Assembly: GCF_003864255.1 (NCBI RefSeq)
Contig: NZ_QWEZ01000001.1
Location: forward strand, 62,001-126,000
DNA from: Aestuariirhabdus litorea
GTDB lineage: Bacteria; Pseudomonadota; Gammaproteobacteria; Pseudomonadales; Aestuariirhabdaceae
Direction of reading: 5' to 3'
Length of the DNA stretch: 64,000 bases
This document shows positions 17,739 to 26,642 of the stretch, piece by piece; within the stretch, counting starts at the first letter, position 1; every line of letters begins with the position of its first letter. The position numbers and the translations under genes were made by a program. The notes beneath the pieces are model-generated. The model was not told the origin of the DNA. It saw only the letters and a list, made by a program, of their open reading frames with translations, and made no database searches.

Positions 17739-18653
17739 ATGCATTTACCGTTGGTTTATCATCCCTCCTACAGCTACGAGTTTCCGGAGCAGCACCGCTT
17801 TGCGATGGTGAAGTTTCGCTACTTGCACGATTACCTGCGCCAGCGGGGTATCGCCACGACGGATAACCTTTACCGCTCAGGCCCCTGCTTGCACAAGTGG
17901 CTGTTACAGGCCCACTGCCCCGATTATCTTACCCGCCTGCGTGAAGGCACCCTCAGCCACAAGGAACAGCGGGAGTTGGGCCTTCCCTGGACACCGGGGC
18001 TTGCCAAGCGCACCTTTATATCCCCCGGTGGAACCCTGCTGACGGCGCTGTTGGCGATGCGCTATGGCGTTGCCTGTCACCTTGCGGGGGGTACCCATCA
18101 TGCGCATTATGATAAAGCCTCGGGTTTCTGTTGCCTCAACGACCTGGCGGTCACAGCCCTGGCGATGCTGGAGCAGCCGGGTATAGAGCGGGTTCTGGTT
18201 TTTGATTGCGATGTGCATCAGGGGGATGGGACCGCGGCCATATTGGCAGCACGGGATGACGCCTTTACCTGCTCGATCCACTGCGAGAAGAACTTCCCCG
18301 CCCGCAAGCAGCTCAGTAATCTGGATGTGGGGCTGGTCGATGGCATAGAAGATGAGGCCTACCTGCAGATCGTCATGGAGACACTGCAGCAGTGCCTCGA
18401 CCGGGTGCGCCCCGATCTGGTGTTGTACGACGCAGGCGTCGACGTCTTTGCCGGTGATCCCCTGGGTCGGGCCTGTATCAGCGAGGAGGGTATTGCCCGT
18501 CGTGACCGGCAGGTACTCGGAGCGATCCGCGAACGCAACATTCCGGTGGCGACCGTGATAGGGGGCGGCTACGACGATGACCGGTGGGCGCTGGCGCGAC
18601 GCCACGCCATCGTGGTGGAACAGGCGCTCGCGCTACAGGGCAGCCAGGCCTGA
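17739..18653 (+). CDS. histone deacetylase family protein (class IV-like)
   Basis: A 304-residue arginase-fold Zn2+ hydrolase. The active-site motifs are all present: GGTHHAHYDKASGFC (tandem His), DCDVHQGDGT (Asp and His metal ligands), DAGVDVFAGDPLG (third Asp ligand) and GGGYDDD. Bacterial members deacetylate polyamines, acetoin-type small molecules or proteins; the actual substrate is not evident. It is transcribed divergently from the S9-like operon across a 173-bp gap and precedes an MscS gene on the same strand. Confidence 0.92.
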   Translation: MHLPLVYHPSYSYEFPEQHRFAMVKFRYLHDYLRQRGIATTDNLYRSGPCLHKWLLQAHCPDYLTRLREGTLSHKEQRELGLPWTPGLAKRTFISPGGTLLTALLAMRYGVACHLAGGTHHAHYDKASGFCCLNDLAVTALAMLEQPGIERVLVFDCDVHQGDGTAAILAARDDAFTCSIHCEKNFPARKQLSNLDVGLVDGIEDEAYLQIVMETLQQCLDRVRPDLVLYDAGVDVFAGDPLGRACISEEGIARRDRQVLGAIRERNIPVATVIGGGYDDDRWALARRHAIVVEQALALQGSQA

Positions 18654-18726
18654 TCGCTATGCTACTATCGATGGGGTGGGCTCGTCGCTCTGAGGGCCCG
18701 GTATGACCGACGGGGGAGATCGATCG

Positions 18727-19563
18727 ATGGATCAAGAGGTGCTGCAACAGGAGTTTGCACAATTGCAGAATATCTACAACATGGTGGCCGAGTTCCTGGT
18801 GCAATACAGCTTCCAGATCCTCGGTGCCCTGATTATTTTCCTGCTGGGACTCTGGTTAGCCGGGCGGGTGCATCGCTTCATCGCCGCCCTGTTGGCGCGT
18901 CACAACGTCGATGTCACCCTGGCCGGCTTTATCTCCAACCTGGCGCGTATCCTGGTGATCCTGATGATGGCGATCATCGCCCTTGGCAAGCTGGGGATCA
19001 GTGTTGCCCCCTTTATTGCCGCCCTTGGTGCCATGGCCCTGGGTGCGGGGTTGGCGCTGCAGGGGATGCTCTCCAACTATGCCGCCGGCGTCACCATCAT
19101 CCTGACCCGCCCCTTCGTGGTGGGCAATACGGTGAAGATGCAGGGGGTGTGCGGGGTGATCAAGGAGATCAACCTGTCGATGACGATCCTCACCAATGAG
19201 GAGGGGGAAGAGATCAGTATCCCCAACAAGCACATCGTGGGGGAGATCCTCCACAACAGTTTTGAATATATGCTGGCGGAAACCCGCATCGGCATCAGCT
19301 ACGCGGCCGACCCGCAGCAGGCGATCGACTGCCTGAGCGCGGTGCTGGCGCAGCGCCCGGAGGTGGCCAGCGAGCCGGCTCCCCAGATAGGCATCGACAG
19401 CTTCGGCGACAGTGCGATCGAGATCGGCATCCGCTACTGGGTGCCGACCCGTAACTATTACGGGGTCAAGTTTGCGGTTAACCTGGAGCTGTTCAGTGCC
19501 CTAAAGACCGCGGGGATCAGCATCCCCTTCCCGCAGCGGGAGGTACGCATGCTGACCGACTAG
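18727..19563 (+). CDS. small-conductance mechanosensitive channel (MscS family)
   Basis: A 278-residue MscS-type channel with three N-terminal membrane helices. The pore-lining TM3 reads GAMALGAGLALQGMLSNYAAGV, and the beta domain FVVGNTVKMQGVCGVIKEI and C-terminal vestibule follow. It opens under membrane tension to release solutes on hypo-osmotic shock. The ATG at 18727 was preferred to the one at 18703, because GGGGGAGA lies just upstream with good spacing. A bidirectional terminator follows at 19578. Confidence 0.93.
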   Translation: MDQEVLQQEFAQLQNIYNMVAEFLVQYSFQILGALIIFLLGLWLAGRVHRFIAALLARHNVDVTLAGFISNLARILVILMMAIIALGKLGISVAPFIAALGAMALGAGLALQGMLSNYAAGVTIILTRPFVVGNTVKMQGVCGVIKEINLSMTILTNEEGEEISIPNKHIVGEILHNSFEYMLAETRIGISYAADPQQAIDCLSAVLAQRPEVASEPAPQIGIDSFGDSAIEIGIRYWVPTRNYYGVKFAVNLELFSALKTAGISIPFPQREVRMLTD

Positions 19564-19577
19564 GGATCGTCGGGCAT

Positions 19578-19610
19578 AAAAAAGGGACACCGAAGGGTGT
19601 CCCTTTTTTT
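19578..19610. terminator. bidirectional rho-independent terminator
   Basis: A perfect GGGACAC / GTGTCCC stem with a CGAAG loop, flanked by an A-run on the left and T(7) on the right. It sits in the 62-bp gap between the convergent MscS and malic enzyme genes and can stop transcription from both sides. Confidence 0.93.
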
Positions 19611-19625
19611 GTCGGCGGTTGCGAC

Positions 19626-20924
19626 CTAGAGGCCCTGCTCGGCAGCCTCGCGCACGGCGTTGGCCACCGCGTCATGGACGCTGCGGTCGAGCGGGTCCGG
19701 TGTCAGTGCGCCCGACGGGGTCAGCCCTGCAAGACACTCCGAGGCGGCGATCAGCATGGCGTCAGTGAACTTCACCACGCCGGCATCAATGGCGCCACGG
19801 AACAGCCCCGGGAAGCCGAGCACGTTGTTGACACTCTTGCCATCGGCGGCGAAGGCGGCGCCTGACTGCAGTGCCACTTCGGGCTCGATCTCGGGGTCAG
19901 GGTTGGTCAGGGCCAGGATCACCTGCCCTTCACGCACCATCTCGGGCTTGATCAGCCCCTTAACGCCGGTGGTGGAGATGACGATGTCCGCCTGCGCCAT
20001 CAGCTCGCCGAGGCTGGCGCGCTGGCCGCCCAGGGACTCGAGTTGTGCCATGGCATCCTGGTTAAGGTCGGTACCGATCACCCCCTCGACGCCATATTCG
20101 AGCAACAGGCGGGAGATACCGATGCCCGCCGCGCCGAGTCCGATCTGGCCGACCCGACTCTTCTTGAGGTCACGGCCCACCTGGCGGGTGGCGGTAATCA
20201 GGGCCGCCAGCGCGACCACGGCGGTGCCGTGCTGGTCGTCGTGCAGCACCGGGATATTGAGTTTCTCGATCAAGGCCTTCTCGATCTCGAAGCAGGTGGG
20301 GGCGGAGATATCCTCCAGCTGGATGGCACCGAAGGAGGGGGCGATGGCGGCCACCGTATCGATGATTACCTGGGGGTCCTTGTCCTCGATCAGGATCGGC
20401 ACCCCGGATAGGTCGGCGTAGGCGTCAAACAGGGCCGCCTTGCCTTCCATCACAGGCATACCGGCCACCGCGCCAATATCCCCGAGGCCGAGGATGGCGG
20501 TGCCGTTGGTCACAACCGCTACGGTGTTGGGGATGTTGGTGTATTCCTTGGCCTTGACCGGATCCTTCTGGATCGCGAGGCAGACCCGTGCCACGCCGGG
20601 GGTGTAGATATCCCGCAGCACCTGCTGGGAGGTCAGCTGAACCTTGGAGACCGTACGGATCTTGCCGCCGCGGTGGCGGTCAAACACGCGGTCGGAACGG
20701 CCCAGCATGCGGGCGCTCGGAAGCTGGTCGATACGTTCGCACAGGTCGTGCTGGGCGGTTTCGTCGATCTCGATGGTCAGCTCCCACTGGGTGTGGGTGG
20801 ATGTGCGTGCGACCGCCTCAAGGTTCTCGACGGTGAGGCCGGCATTGCCTACCAGCTGCAGAACCTGGGCGAGGTTTCCGGGTGCGTGCTCAACTTCAAA
20901 CAGCAGAATCTCTGGTATCTTCAT
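19626..20924 (-). CDS. malic enzyme with N-terminal ACT domain
   Basis: A 432-residue protein. The N-terminal ~75 residues form an ACT-type small-molecule-binding domain ([20 protein letters not shown]...). The rest is the malic enzyme catalytic region with [12 protein letters not shown], the metal site [10 protein letters not shown], the Rossmann motif [14 protein letters not shown] and [11 protein letters not shown]. It oxidatively decarboxylates malate to pyruvate; NAD or NADP preference was not determined. There is no phosphotransacetylase-like C-terminal domain, unlike the long MaeB. The start at 20924 begins at the ACT domain; upstream in-frame sequence looks non-coding. The ACT domain suggests allosteric control. 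Confidence 0.92.
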   Translation of the reverse strand: MKIPEILLFEVEHAPGNLAQVLQLVGNAGLTVENLEAVARTSTHTQWELTIEIDETAQHDLCERIDQLPSARMLGRSDRVFDRHRGGKIRTVSKVQLTSQQVLRDIYTPGVARVCLAIQKDPVKAKEYTNIPNTVAVVTNGTAILGLGDIGAVAGMPVMEGKAALFDAYADLSGVPILIEDKDPQVIIDTVAAIAPSFGAIQLEDISAPTCFEIEKALIEKLNIPVLHDDQHGTAVVALAALITATRQVGRDLKKSRVGQIGLGAAGIGISRLLLEYGVEGVIGTDLNQDAMAQLESLGGQRASLGELMAQADIVISTTGVKGLIKPEMVREGQVILALTNPDPEIEPEVALQSGAAFAADGKSVNNVLGFPGLFRGAIDAGVVKFTDAMLIAASECLAGLTPSGALTPDPLDRSVHDAVANAVREAAEQGL

Positions 20925-21117
20925 ACGCCCTTTAGCCCCTTGTGGATAGAGCCCGAGCGCTGCGCCCGGGCGGATTGAACGGTGGTTCTCGTGTGTTGTT
21001 ATTAGCTCGGCCCCCATTGCCTGGCGGGCGGATCAGGGCCGCTATTATACGTAATTTCTCTAGGGTTTCTCGCCGACCTTAGTGGAATGTTCGCCCTCGG
21101 CTGCAGGGCGGGAGGAT

Positions 21118-21873
21118 TCAGTCCAGGCGGGTAATGGCGGAGGCGACCCGCTGCAGGGGGGCCTCGACCCGCCGCCCCAGGTCCCGGGCCTGGCGCTGCA
21201 ACAGACGCGGGTTGAGCTCAGGTGCACGGTCGTTGAACAGGTAGAGCACCAGGTTGCCCTCCGGCACCTCAACCCCCAGCAGCTGGCCGTCAAATTCGCG
21301 GCTCAACGCGCGGATGGCGTCGGGGTAGGCCCACTTCTCCTCCAGCCACAGGTTGAGTACCAGGATGCCACGACGGCTCAGGGCCTGCCGGCAGCGCCGG
21401 GTGTAGTCGAGGCTGAGCTGGGCCGGGTTCATGCAGTCGTCGTGGAAGAGGTCGCTGAAGATCAGTTCATACCCCTGCGGGAGGGCCTCGAACTCGGTGG
21501 CATCCACCTGGTGAATGCGGTGGGCGGGGGCCTGGTTGAGGAGGAAATACTCCTGCGCCACGGCGATCACCTCGGCCCGGTACTCCAGCACGTCGAGTTC
21601 GATGGTCGGGTCGATGCGTAGCAGGCAGTGCACCAGACTGCCGCCGCCGAGGCCTGCCAGCAGGGCGCGCTGAGGGGGGCGCTCGCAGAGGGCGTAGGCC
21701 ATCAGCATCGCCTGGCAGTACTGATAGACCGGGCTCCAGGGGCGCTCGATGAGGATGCAGCTCTGCTCGGCGTCGCCATCGAAGCTGAGGAAGCGGCGAT
21801 CCCTATCCTCGAACACCTGGATCGCCCCGAGGCCATCGTAACGGCGGTGTATTTCATGCCCGGTGATCGCCAT
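21118..21873 (-). CDS. spermidine synthase-like protein
   Basis: A 251-residue Rossmann-fold protein resembling the SpeE family: FEDRDRRFLSFDGDAEQSC, then the nucleotide loop LAGLGGGSLVHCLL, ELDVLEYRAEVIAVA, and SDLFHDD in place of the usual catalytic D-x-x-D. Several such proteins are SAM-dependent enzymes of unknown substrate rather than true aminopropyltransferases. It is read on the same strand as hutI and hutG, with only 3 bp between the hutG stop and this ATG, so it may belong to the hut transcription unit. Confidence 0.8.
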   Translation of the reverse strand: MAITGHEIHRRYDGLGAIQVFEDRDRRFLSFDGDAEQSCILIERPWSPVYQYCQAMLMAYALCERPPQRALLAGLGGGSLVHCLLRIDPTIELDVLEYRAEVIAVAQEYFLLNQAPAHRIHQVDATEFEALPQGYELIFSDLFHDDCMNPAQLSLDYTRRCRQALSRRGILVLNLWLEEKWAYPDAIRALSREFDGQLLGVEVPEGNLVLYLFNDRAPELNPRLLQRQARDLGRRVEAPLQRVASAITRLD

Positions 21874-21876
21874 CGG

Positions 21877-22860
21877 CTAGTCGCTGAGCAGTCGGTAGGC
21901 GAGGCGGGCGGCGGCGCGGGCGCCGACACCGGTAGGGTCGAACTGGGGGTTGTACTCGGCCAGCTCGGCGAGCTGCAGCTTGGGACGCCCGCTGGGGTGG
22001 CGCGCAGCGGTCACCAGCGGCAACAGCGCCTCCACCATCTCCAGGGAGACTCCGGGGCACGCGGGCGCGCTGACTCCCGGCATGGTGGCGGCGGGTAGCA
22101 CATCAAGGTCGATGCTGAGATGGATCCAGTCCACCTGGCTGATAAAACGCTGCAGCTGCTTGCGGCACTCCTCCAGCTGCAGCAGGGTCATCTCCCGGTC
22201 GAGGCGCCACTCCACGTCAAATTGTTCGGCGTAGTCGAACAGAATCGGCGTGTTGGCGGTCTCGCTCACCCCCAGGCAGAGGTAGCGGAAGGGCTGCTGC
22301 TGGGCCTGGCAGTGCACCGCGATCTGGTGAAAGGGGGTTCCCGAGCTGGGGCCCGCAGCGGGGTTGCGCAGGTCGAAGTGGGCGTCGAAGTTGATGATGC
22401 CGATGCGCACTCGCGGGTCACCGCCGCCCTGCCGCAGCAGGTGATTTTGCAGTCCGAGGAAACTGCCCCAGGCGATCTCGTGGCCGCCACCCAGTAGCAG
22501 CAGGCGGTGGCCGGAGTCGAGGATGCTGGTGCAGTGGTCACTGAAGCGGGCCTGGGCCTGCTCCAGCTGCTGCCCGTCGCACAGCAGGTTGCCGGCGTCG
22601 TAGATCGGCCCCTGGAAGGTGGCCGGCAGGCCGGCGAGGGCGCGGCGCAGGGCGTCGGGACCCAGGGCCGCACCGGTGCGCCCCTGGTTACGACGCACCC
22701 CCTCGTCGCAGCAGAAACCGCTGATCACCACACCCTCGTCCACCGGCAATTCGCCGTCGAGGGGGTAGGGCAGCATGCGGTGGTGCCAGCGCTCGCCGCG
22801 GCGGCCATCGAGGGGGTCGCTGCGGCCGCGCCACAGGCTCATGTCAGCGCTCTGATACAT
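21877..22860 (-). CDS. hutG: formimidoylglutamase
   Basis: A 327-residue arginase-family binuclear Mn2+ enzyme that hydrolyses N-formimidoyl-L-glutamate to glutamate and formamide, the last step of the four-step histidine pathway. Metal-ligand motifs are GGGHEIAWGSF, NFDAHFDLR and LSIDLDVLP. The ATG at 22860 has a strong AAGGAGGGA ribosome-binding site located inside the 3' end of hutI; the two genes overlap by 17 nt. The hut context distinguishes it from agmatinase or arginase. Confidence 0.95.
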   Translation of the reverse strand: MYQSADMSLWRGRSDPLDGRRGERWHHRMLPYPLDGELPVDEGVVISGFCCDEGVRRNQGRTGAALGPDALRRALAGLPATFQGPIYDAGNLLCDGQQLEQAQARFSDHCTSILDSGHRLLLLGGGHEIAWGSFLGLQNHLLRQGGGDPRVRIGIINFDAHFDLRNPAAGPSSGTPFHQIAVHCQAQQQPFRYLCLGVSETANTPILFDYAEQFDVEWRLDREMTLLQLEECRKQLQRFISQVDWIHLSIDLDVLPAATMPGVSAPACPGVSLEMVEALLPLVTAARHPSGRPKLQLAELAEYNPQFDPTGVGARAAARLAYRLLSD

Positions 22861-24073
22861 CTTGTCCCTCCTTCATAATGCAGTGGGGGCGGTTAACGCC
22901 AAACTGCCACACCAGCTCGGCGGGGTGGTCGATCTGCCACAGCAGCAGGTCGGCCAGCAGCCCCTCGCGCAGCTGACCGCGCTCGGAGGCCATGCCCAGC
23001 GCCCGGGCGGCATGGCGGGTGACACCGGCCAGTACCTCCTCGGCGCTGAGACCGAACAGGTTAGCGGCCATCTGCATCGACAGTCGCAGCGAGGCCTGTG
23101 GGCTGCTGCCCGGGTTGAAGTCGCTGGCAACCGCCATGGCCACGCCGTGACGCCGCAGCTGCTCGATGGGGGGCAAGCGGGTTTCGCGCAGGAAATAGAA
23201 AGCGCCAGGCAGCAGGGTGGCAACGGTTCCCGCCCGTGCCAGGGCCATCACCCCGCTTTCGTCAAGGTGTTCGAGGTGGTCGACCGACAGCGCGCTGTGG
23301 CTGGCGGCCAGGTGGGAGGCGCGCAGGTTGCTCAGCTGCTCGGCGTGGATGCGTACCGGTAGCCCGTGCCGGCTGGCGCTCTGGATCACCCGCTCGCACT
23401 GGGCGAGGGAGAAGCCGATCTGCTCGCAGAACATATCCACCGAGTCCGCCAGCTCCTGGGCGCTGACCGCGTCCATCATCTCGCCGCAGACCCGGCCGAT
23501 GTAATCGTCGGCGCGCCCCTGGAACTCCGGCGGCAGGGCGTGGGCAGCGAGGAAGCTGGTGTGCACCGTCACCGGGAACTCGCGCCCCAGGCGGCGGGCG
23601 ACCTGCAGCATACGCAGCTCGGTATCGACCTCCAGTCCATAGCCGGATTTGATCTCGATGCTGGTCACCCCCTCGTCGAGGAAGGCCTGCAGACGGGGTT
23701 GGGCCAGCTGGAACAGCTGCTCCTCACTGCTGGCGCGGGTGGCCTCGACGGTCGCGCGGATCCCTCCTCCCTGCTCGGCGATCTGTTGGTAGCTTGCCCC
23801 CTGCTGGCGCAGTTCGAATTCGTGACAGCGGTTGCCGGCGAACACAAGGTGGGTGTGGCAGTCGATCAGGCCTGGGGTGAGCCATCCGCCGCCACCATCG
23901 CGGACCTCGGTGGCGGGGACGGAGGGCAGATCGTCGGCCGGGCCGACCCATGCGATGCATCCCCCTTTGATGGCCAGCGCCCCCCGTTCAATGGTGCCAA
24001 AGGGCAGCTTGATCTCCGGGTCCATGGTGGCCAGGCGGACATTGGTCCAGAGGGTATCCCAGTGAGGGGTCAT
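22844..24073 (-). CDS. hutI: imidazolonepropionase
   Basis: A 409-residue amidohydrolase that converts 4-imidazolone-5-propanoate to N-formimidoyl-glutamate. The metal-binding motif DCHTHLVFAG is near residue 78, and EIKSGYGLEVDTELRML, IHAEQLSNL and ASDFNPGSSP are family signatures. I chose the ATG at 24073 (MTPHWDTLW), with GGAG six bases upstream, over in-frame starts at 24091 and 24124. It is the first gene of the leftward hut unit and diverges from hutC across the operator region. Confidence 0.95.
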   Translation of the reverse strand: MTPHWDTLWTNVRLATMDPEIKLPFGTIERGALAIKGGCIAWVGPADDLPSVPATEVRDGGGGWLTPGLIDCHTHLVFAGNRCHEFELRQQGASYQQIAEQGGGIRATVEATRASSEEQLFQLAQPRLQAFLDEGVTSIEIKSGYGLEVDTELRMLQVARRLGREFPVTVHTSFLAAHALPPEFQGRADDYIGRVCGEMMDAVSAQELADSVDMFCEQIGFSLAQCERVIQSASRHGLPVRIHAEQLSNLRASHLAASHSALSVDHLEHLDESGVMALARAGTVATLLPGAFYFLRETRLPPIEQLRRHGVAMAVASDFNPGSSPQASLRLSMQMAANLFGLSAEEVLAGVTRHAARALGMASERGQLREGLLADLLLWQIDHPAELVWQFGVNRPHCIMKEGQDVSER

Positions 24074-24158
24074 AACGGGCTCCGTATCCATAGGGTCGGT
24101 GGTAACAGGGGTGTTATAGCGCACGCCACGGCGGCGGGCGAGAAGATTTGTCTACTCT

Positions 24159-24184
24159 ACTTGTATATCGTTGTATATACAAGT
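24159..24184. promoter_or_regulatory. HutC operator in the divergent hutI/hutC gap
   Basis: ACTTGTATAT and ATATACAAGT form a perfect 10-bp inverted repeat separated by CGTTGT. Nested within it, TTGTATATACAA (24171-24182) is itself a perfect palindrome. The core agrees with the TTGTATATACAA-like sites bound by HutC in Pseudomonas. It lies 86 bp before the hutI start and 44 bp before the hutC start, so one HutC-bound region could repress both arms; urocanate is the usual inducer. The two overlapping dyads may allow two alternative binding registers. Confidence 0.85.
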
Positions 24185-24227
24185 AAGCTTGAATCCAATC
24201 CACTACAAGCTGCCGGTGATCCCGCCC

Positions 24228-24956
24228 ATGGCCAACCCCAACAGTGAACCCCGTTACCTGACGATCAAGCGCTTTATCTGCGAGCAGATCGAGCAGGGCG
24301 TATGGCCCGAACACAGCCAGGTGCCGTCGGAGAACAGCCTTTGCGAGCAGTTTGGGGTGAGCCGCATGACGGCACGCCGCGCCCTGCAGGAGCTGACCGG
24401 CGATGGCGTATTGCTGCGCCACCAGGGGCTCGGCACTTTCGTGGCCGAGCGCAAGCCGGTGGGCTCGCTGCTGGAGGTGCGCAACATCGCGGACGATATC
24501 AGCCAGCGGGGCCATCGCTACAGTAACCGCATCCTCTGTATGGAGGCGCGCCCGGCGGGCGATGAGATGGCGCTGGCGCTGGACCTGCCGCCGGGCAGTG
24601 AGCTTTTCCGCTCGGTCATCGTCCACCTCGACAACGAGGTGCCGGTGCAGTGGGAGGAGCGTTACACCAACCCGGCACTGGCCCCCGACTACCTGCAGCA
24701 GGATTTTTCGCTCACTACCCCCAACCGCTACCTCAGCCAGGTAGCCCCCCTGGCCGGTGGTGAGCACACGGTGGAGGCGGTGTTGGCCACCGAGGAGCAG
24801 GCGCGGGCGCTGGAAGTAGCCCAGCCCGAGGCCTGCCTGTTGATCAAACGACGTACCTGGTCCAGCCAGGGCGTGGTGAGCTACGCGCGCCTGCTGCACC
24901 CCGGCAGTCGCTATCAATTGGGTGCCCGGCTGGTGCCGGGCGCGAACCTGACTTAG
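24228..24956 (+). CDS. hutC: histidine utilisation repressor (GntR family)
   Basis: A 242-residue regulator: an N-terminal winged helix (VPSENSLCEQFGVSRMTARRALQELTGDGVLLRHQGLGTFVA) and a C-terminal UTRA ligand domain. The UTRA stretch VQWEERYTNPALAPDYLQQDF...YLSQVAPL is close to pseudomonad HutC, which binds urocanate. The ATG at 24228 was chosen because an in-frame TTG at 24171 would sit inside the operator. The ribosome-binding site is weak. The stop (24954-24956) overlaps the hutU ribosome-binding site, so hutC-hutU-hutH form an operon controlled by their own first gene. Confidence 0.95.
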   Translation: MANPNSEPRYLTIKRFICEQIEQGVWPEHSQVPSENSLCEQFGVSRMTARRALQELTGDGVLLRHQGLGTFVAERKPVGSLLEVRNIADDISQRGHRYSNRILCMEARPAGDEMALALDLPPGSELFRSVIVHLDNEVPVQWEERYTNPALAPDYLQQDFSLTTPNRYLSQVAPLAGGEHTVEAVLATEEQARALEVAQPEACLLIKRRTWSSQGVVSYARLLHPGSRYQLGARLVPGANLT

Positions 24957-24962
24957 GAGAGA

Positions 24963-26642
24963 ATGATGAGCCTGAATCGAAAAGACCCTGCACGGGTGAT
25001 CAAGCCCAACACCGGCACTGAGCTGGAGGCCCGCAGCTGGTTGACTGAAGCGCCGCTGCGCATGCTGATGAACAACCTGCACCCCGATGTCGCCGAGCGC
25101 CCAGAGGAACTGGTGGTCTACGGCGGCATTGGCCGCGCCGCGCGCGACTGGGCGTGCTACGACAAGATCGTCGAGGTGCTCAAGCGCCTGGGGGATGAGG
25201 AAACTTTGCTGGTGCAGTCCGGCAAGCCGGTGGGCGTATTCCCGACCCACGCCGATGCCCCCCGGGTACTGATCGCTAACTCCAACCTGGTCCCCCACTG
25301 GGCGACCTGGGAGCATTTCAACGAGCTCGACCGCCAGGGTCTGATGATGTACGGCCAGATGACCGCCGGTTCCTGGGTCTATATCGGCTCCCAGGGGATC
25401 GTGCAGGGCACCTACGAAACCTTCGTGGCGGTCGCCAAACAGCACTTTGGCGGTGAGTCCAGGGGGCGCTGGGTGTTGACCGGTGGCCTCGGCGGGATGG
25501 GCGGCGCCCAGCCGTTGGCCGCCACCATGGCCGGCTTCAGCATGATCGCCGTGGAGGTGGATGAAACCCGCATCGATTTCCGCCTGCGCACCGGCTACGT
25601 GGACCGCAAGGCCACCAGCCTCGATGAGGCGCTGGCCATGGTCGAGACGGCCCGTGCCGAGGGCTCTGCCGTCTCCGTCGGACTGCTGGGTAATGCCGCC
25701 GACGTATTCGCCGAGCTGGTGGCCCGGGGCGTGACCCCCGATGTCTGTACCGACCAGACCAGTGCCCACGATCCCCTCAACGGCTACCTGCCCCAGGGCT
25801 GGACGCTGGCGGAGGCGATCGAGCGGCGTCAGCGCGAGCCCGAAGTGGTGGTGGACGCCGCCAAGGCGTCGATGGCAGTACAGGTGCGCGCCATGTTGAC
25901 CCTGCAGGAGCGTGGCGCCGCCACCCTCGACTACGGCAATAACATCCGCCAGATGGCGCTGGAGAAGGGGGTGAGCAACGCCTTCGATTTCCCCGGCTTT
26001 GTGCCCGCCTACATCCGTCCGTTGTTCTGCGAGGGGATCGGTCCCTTCCGCTGGGTCGCCCTCTCCGGCGACCCCGAGGATATCTACAAGACCGACGCCA
26101 GGGTGAAGGAGTTGATCCCCGATAACCCCCACCTGCACAACTGGCTCGACATGGCCCGTGAGCGGATCCAGTTCCAGGGGCTGCCTGCCCGTATCTGCTG
26201 GGTCGGCCTCAAGGACCGTGCCCGCCTGGCGTTGGCCTTTAATGAGATGGTGGCCAGCGGTGAGCTGAAGGCACCGATCGTGATCGGCCGTGACCACCTC
26301 GACTCCGGCTCGGTGGCCAGCCCCAACCGCGAAACCGAATCGATGCTCGATGGCAGTGATGCGGTCTCGGACTGGCCGCTGTTGAACGCACTGCTCAACA
26401 CCGCCGGCGGAGCCACCTGGGTGAGCCTGCACCACGGCGGTGGTGTGGGCATGGGCTTCAGCCAGCACGCCGGGGTGGTGATTGTGGCCGATGGTACCGA
26501 GGCGGCGAAGCGCCGCCTGGGCCGTGTGCTGTGGAACGATCCGGCCACCGGGGTGATGCGTCACGCCGATGCCGGTTATGAGAGTGCGCAAAACTGCGCC
26601 CGAGAGCAGGGCCTCGACCTGCCCATGCTGGAGACAAAATAA
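24963..26642 (+). CDS. hutU: urocanate hydratase
   Basis: A 559-residue NAD+-dependent enzyme that hydrates urocanate to imidazolonepropionate. Visible are the [13 protein letters not shown] and [13 protein letters not shown] motifs (the latter for NAD binding) and the cysteine in ARICWVGL at about residue 411, corresponding to Cys410 of the Pseudomonas putida enzyme. The C-terminal [17 protein letters not shown] is also typical. Two tandem ATGs (24963 and 24966) are possible; the second has better spacing from GGAG. The hutH ATG overlaps the stop. Confidence 0.97.
   Translation: MMSLNRKDPARVIKPNTGTELEARSWLTEAPLRMLMNNLHPDVAERPEELVVYGGIGRAARDWACYDKIVEVLKRLGDEETLLVQSGKPVGVFPTHADAPRVLIANSNLVPHWATWEHFNELDRQGLMMYGQMTAGSWVYIGSQGIVQGTYETFVAVAKQHFGGESRGRWVLTGGLGGMGGAQPLAATMAGFSMIAVEVDETRIDFRLRTGYVDRKATSLDEALAMVETARAEGSAVSVGLLGNAADVFAELVARGVTPDVCTDQTSAHDPLNGYLPQGWTLAEAIERRQREPEVVVDAAKASMAVQVRAMLTLQERGAATLDYGNNIRQMALEKGVSNAFDFPGFVPAYIRPLFCEGIGPFRWVALSGDPEDIYKTDARVKELIPDNPHLHNWLDMARERIQFQGLPARICWVGLKDRARLALAFNEMVASGELKAPIVIGRDHLDSGSVASPNRETESMLDGSDAVSDWPLLNALLNTAGGATWVSLHHGGGVGMGFSQHAGVVIVADGTEAAKRRLGRVLWNDPATGVMRHADAGYESAQNCAREQGLDLPMLETK

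Noticed and set aside
24171-24956. A longer HutC starting at an in-frame TTG at 24171
   Set aside because: It would start inside the operator palindrome, and the extra residues do not match HutC homologues. The ATG at 24228 is preferred.
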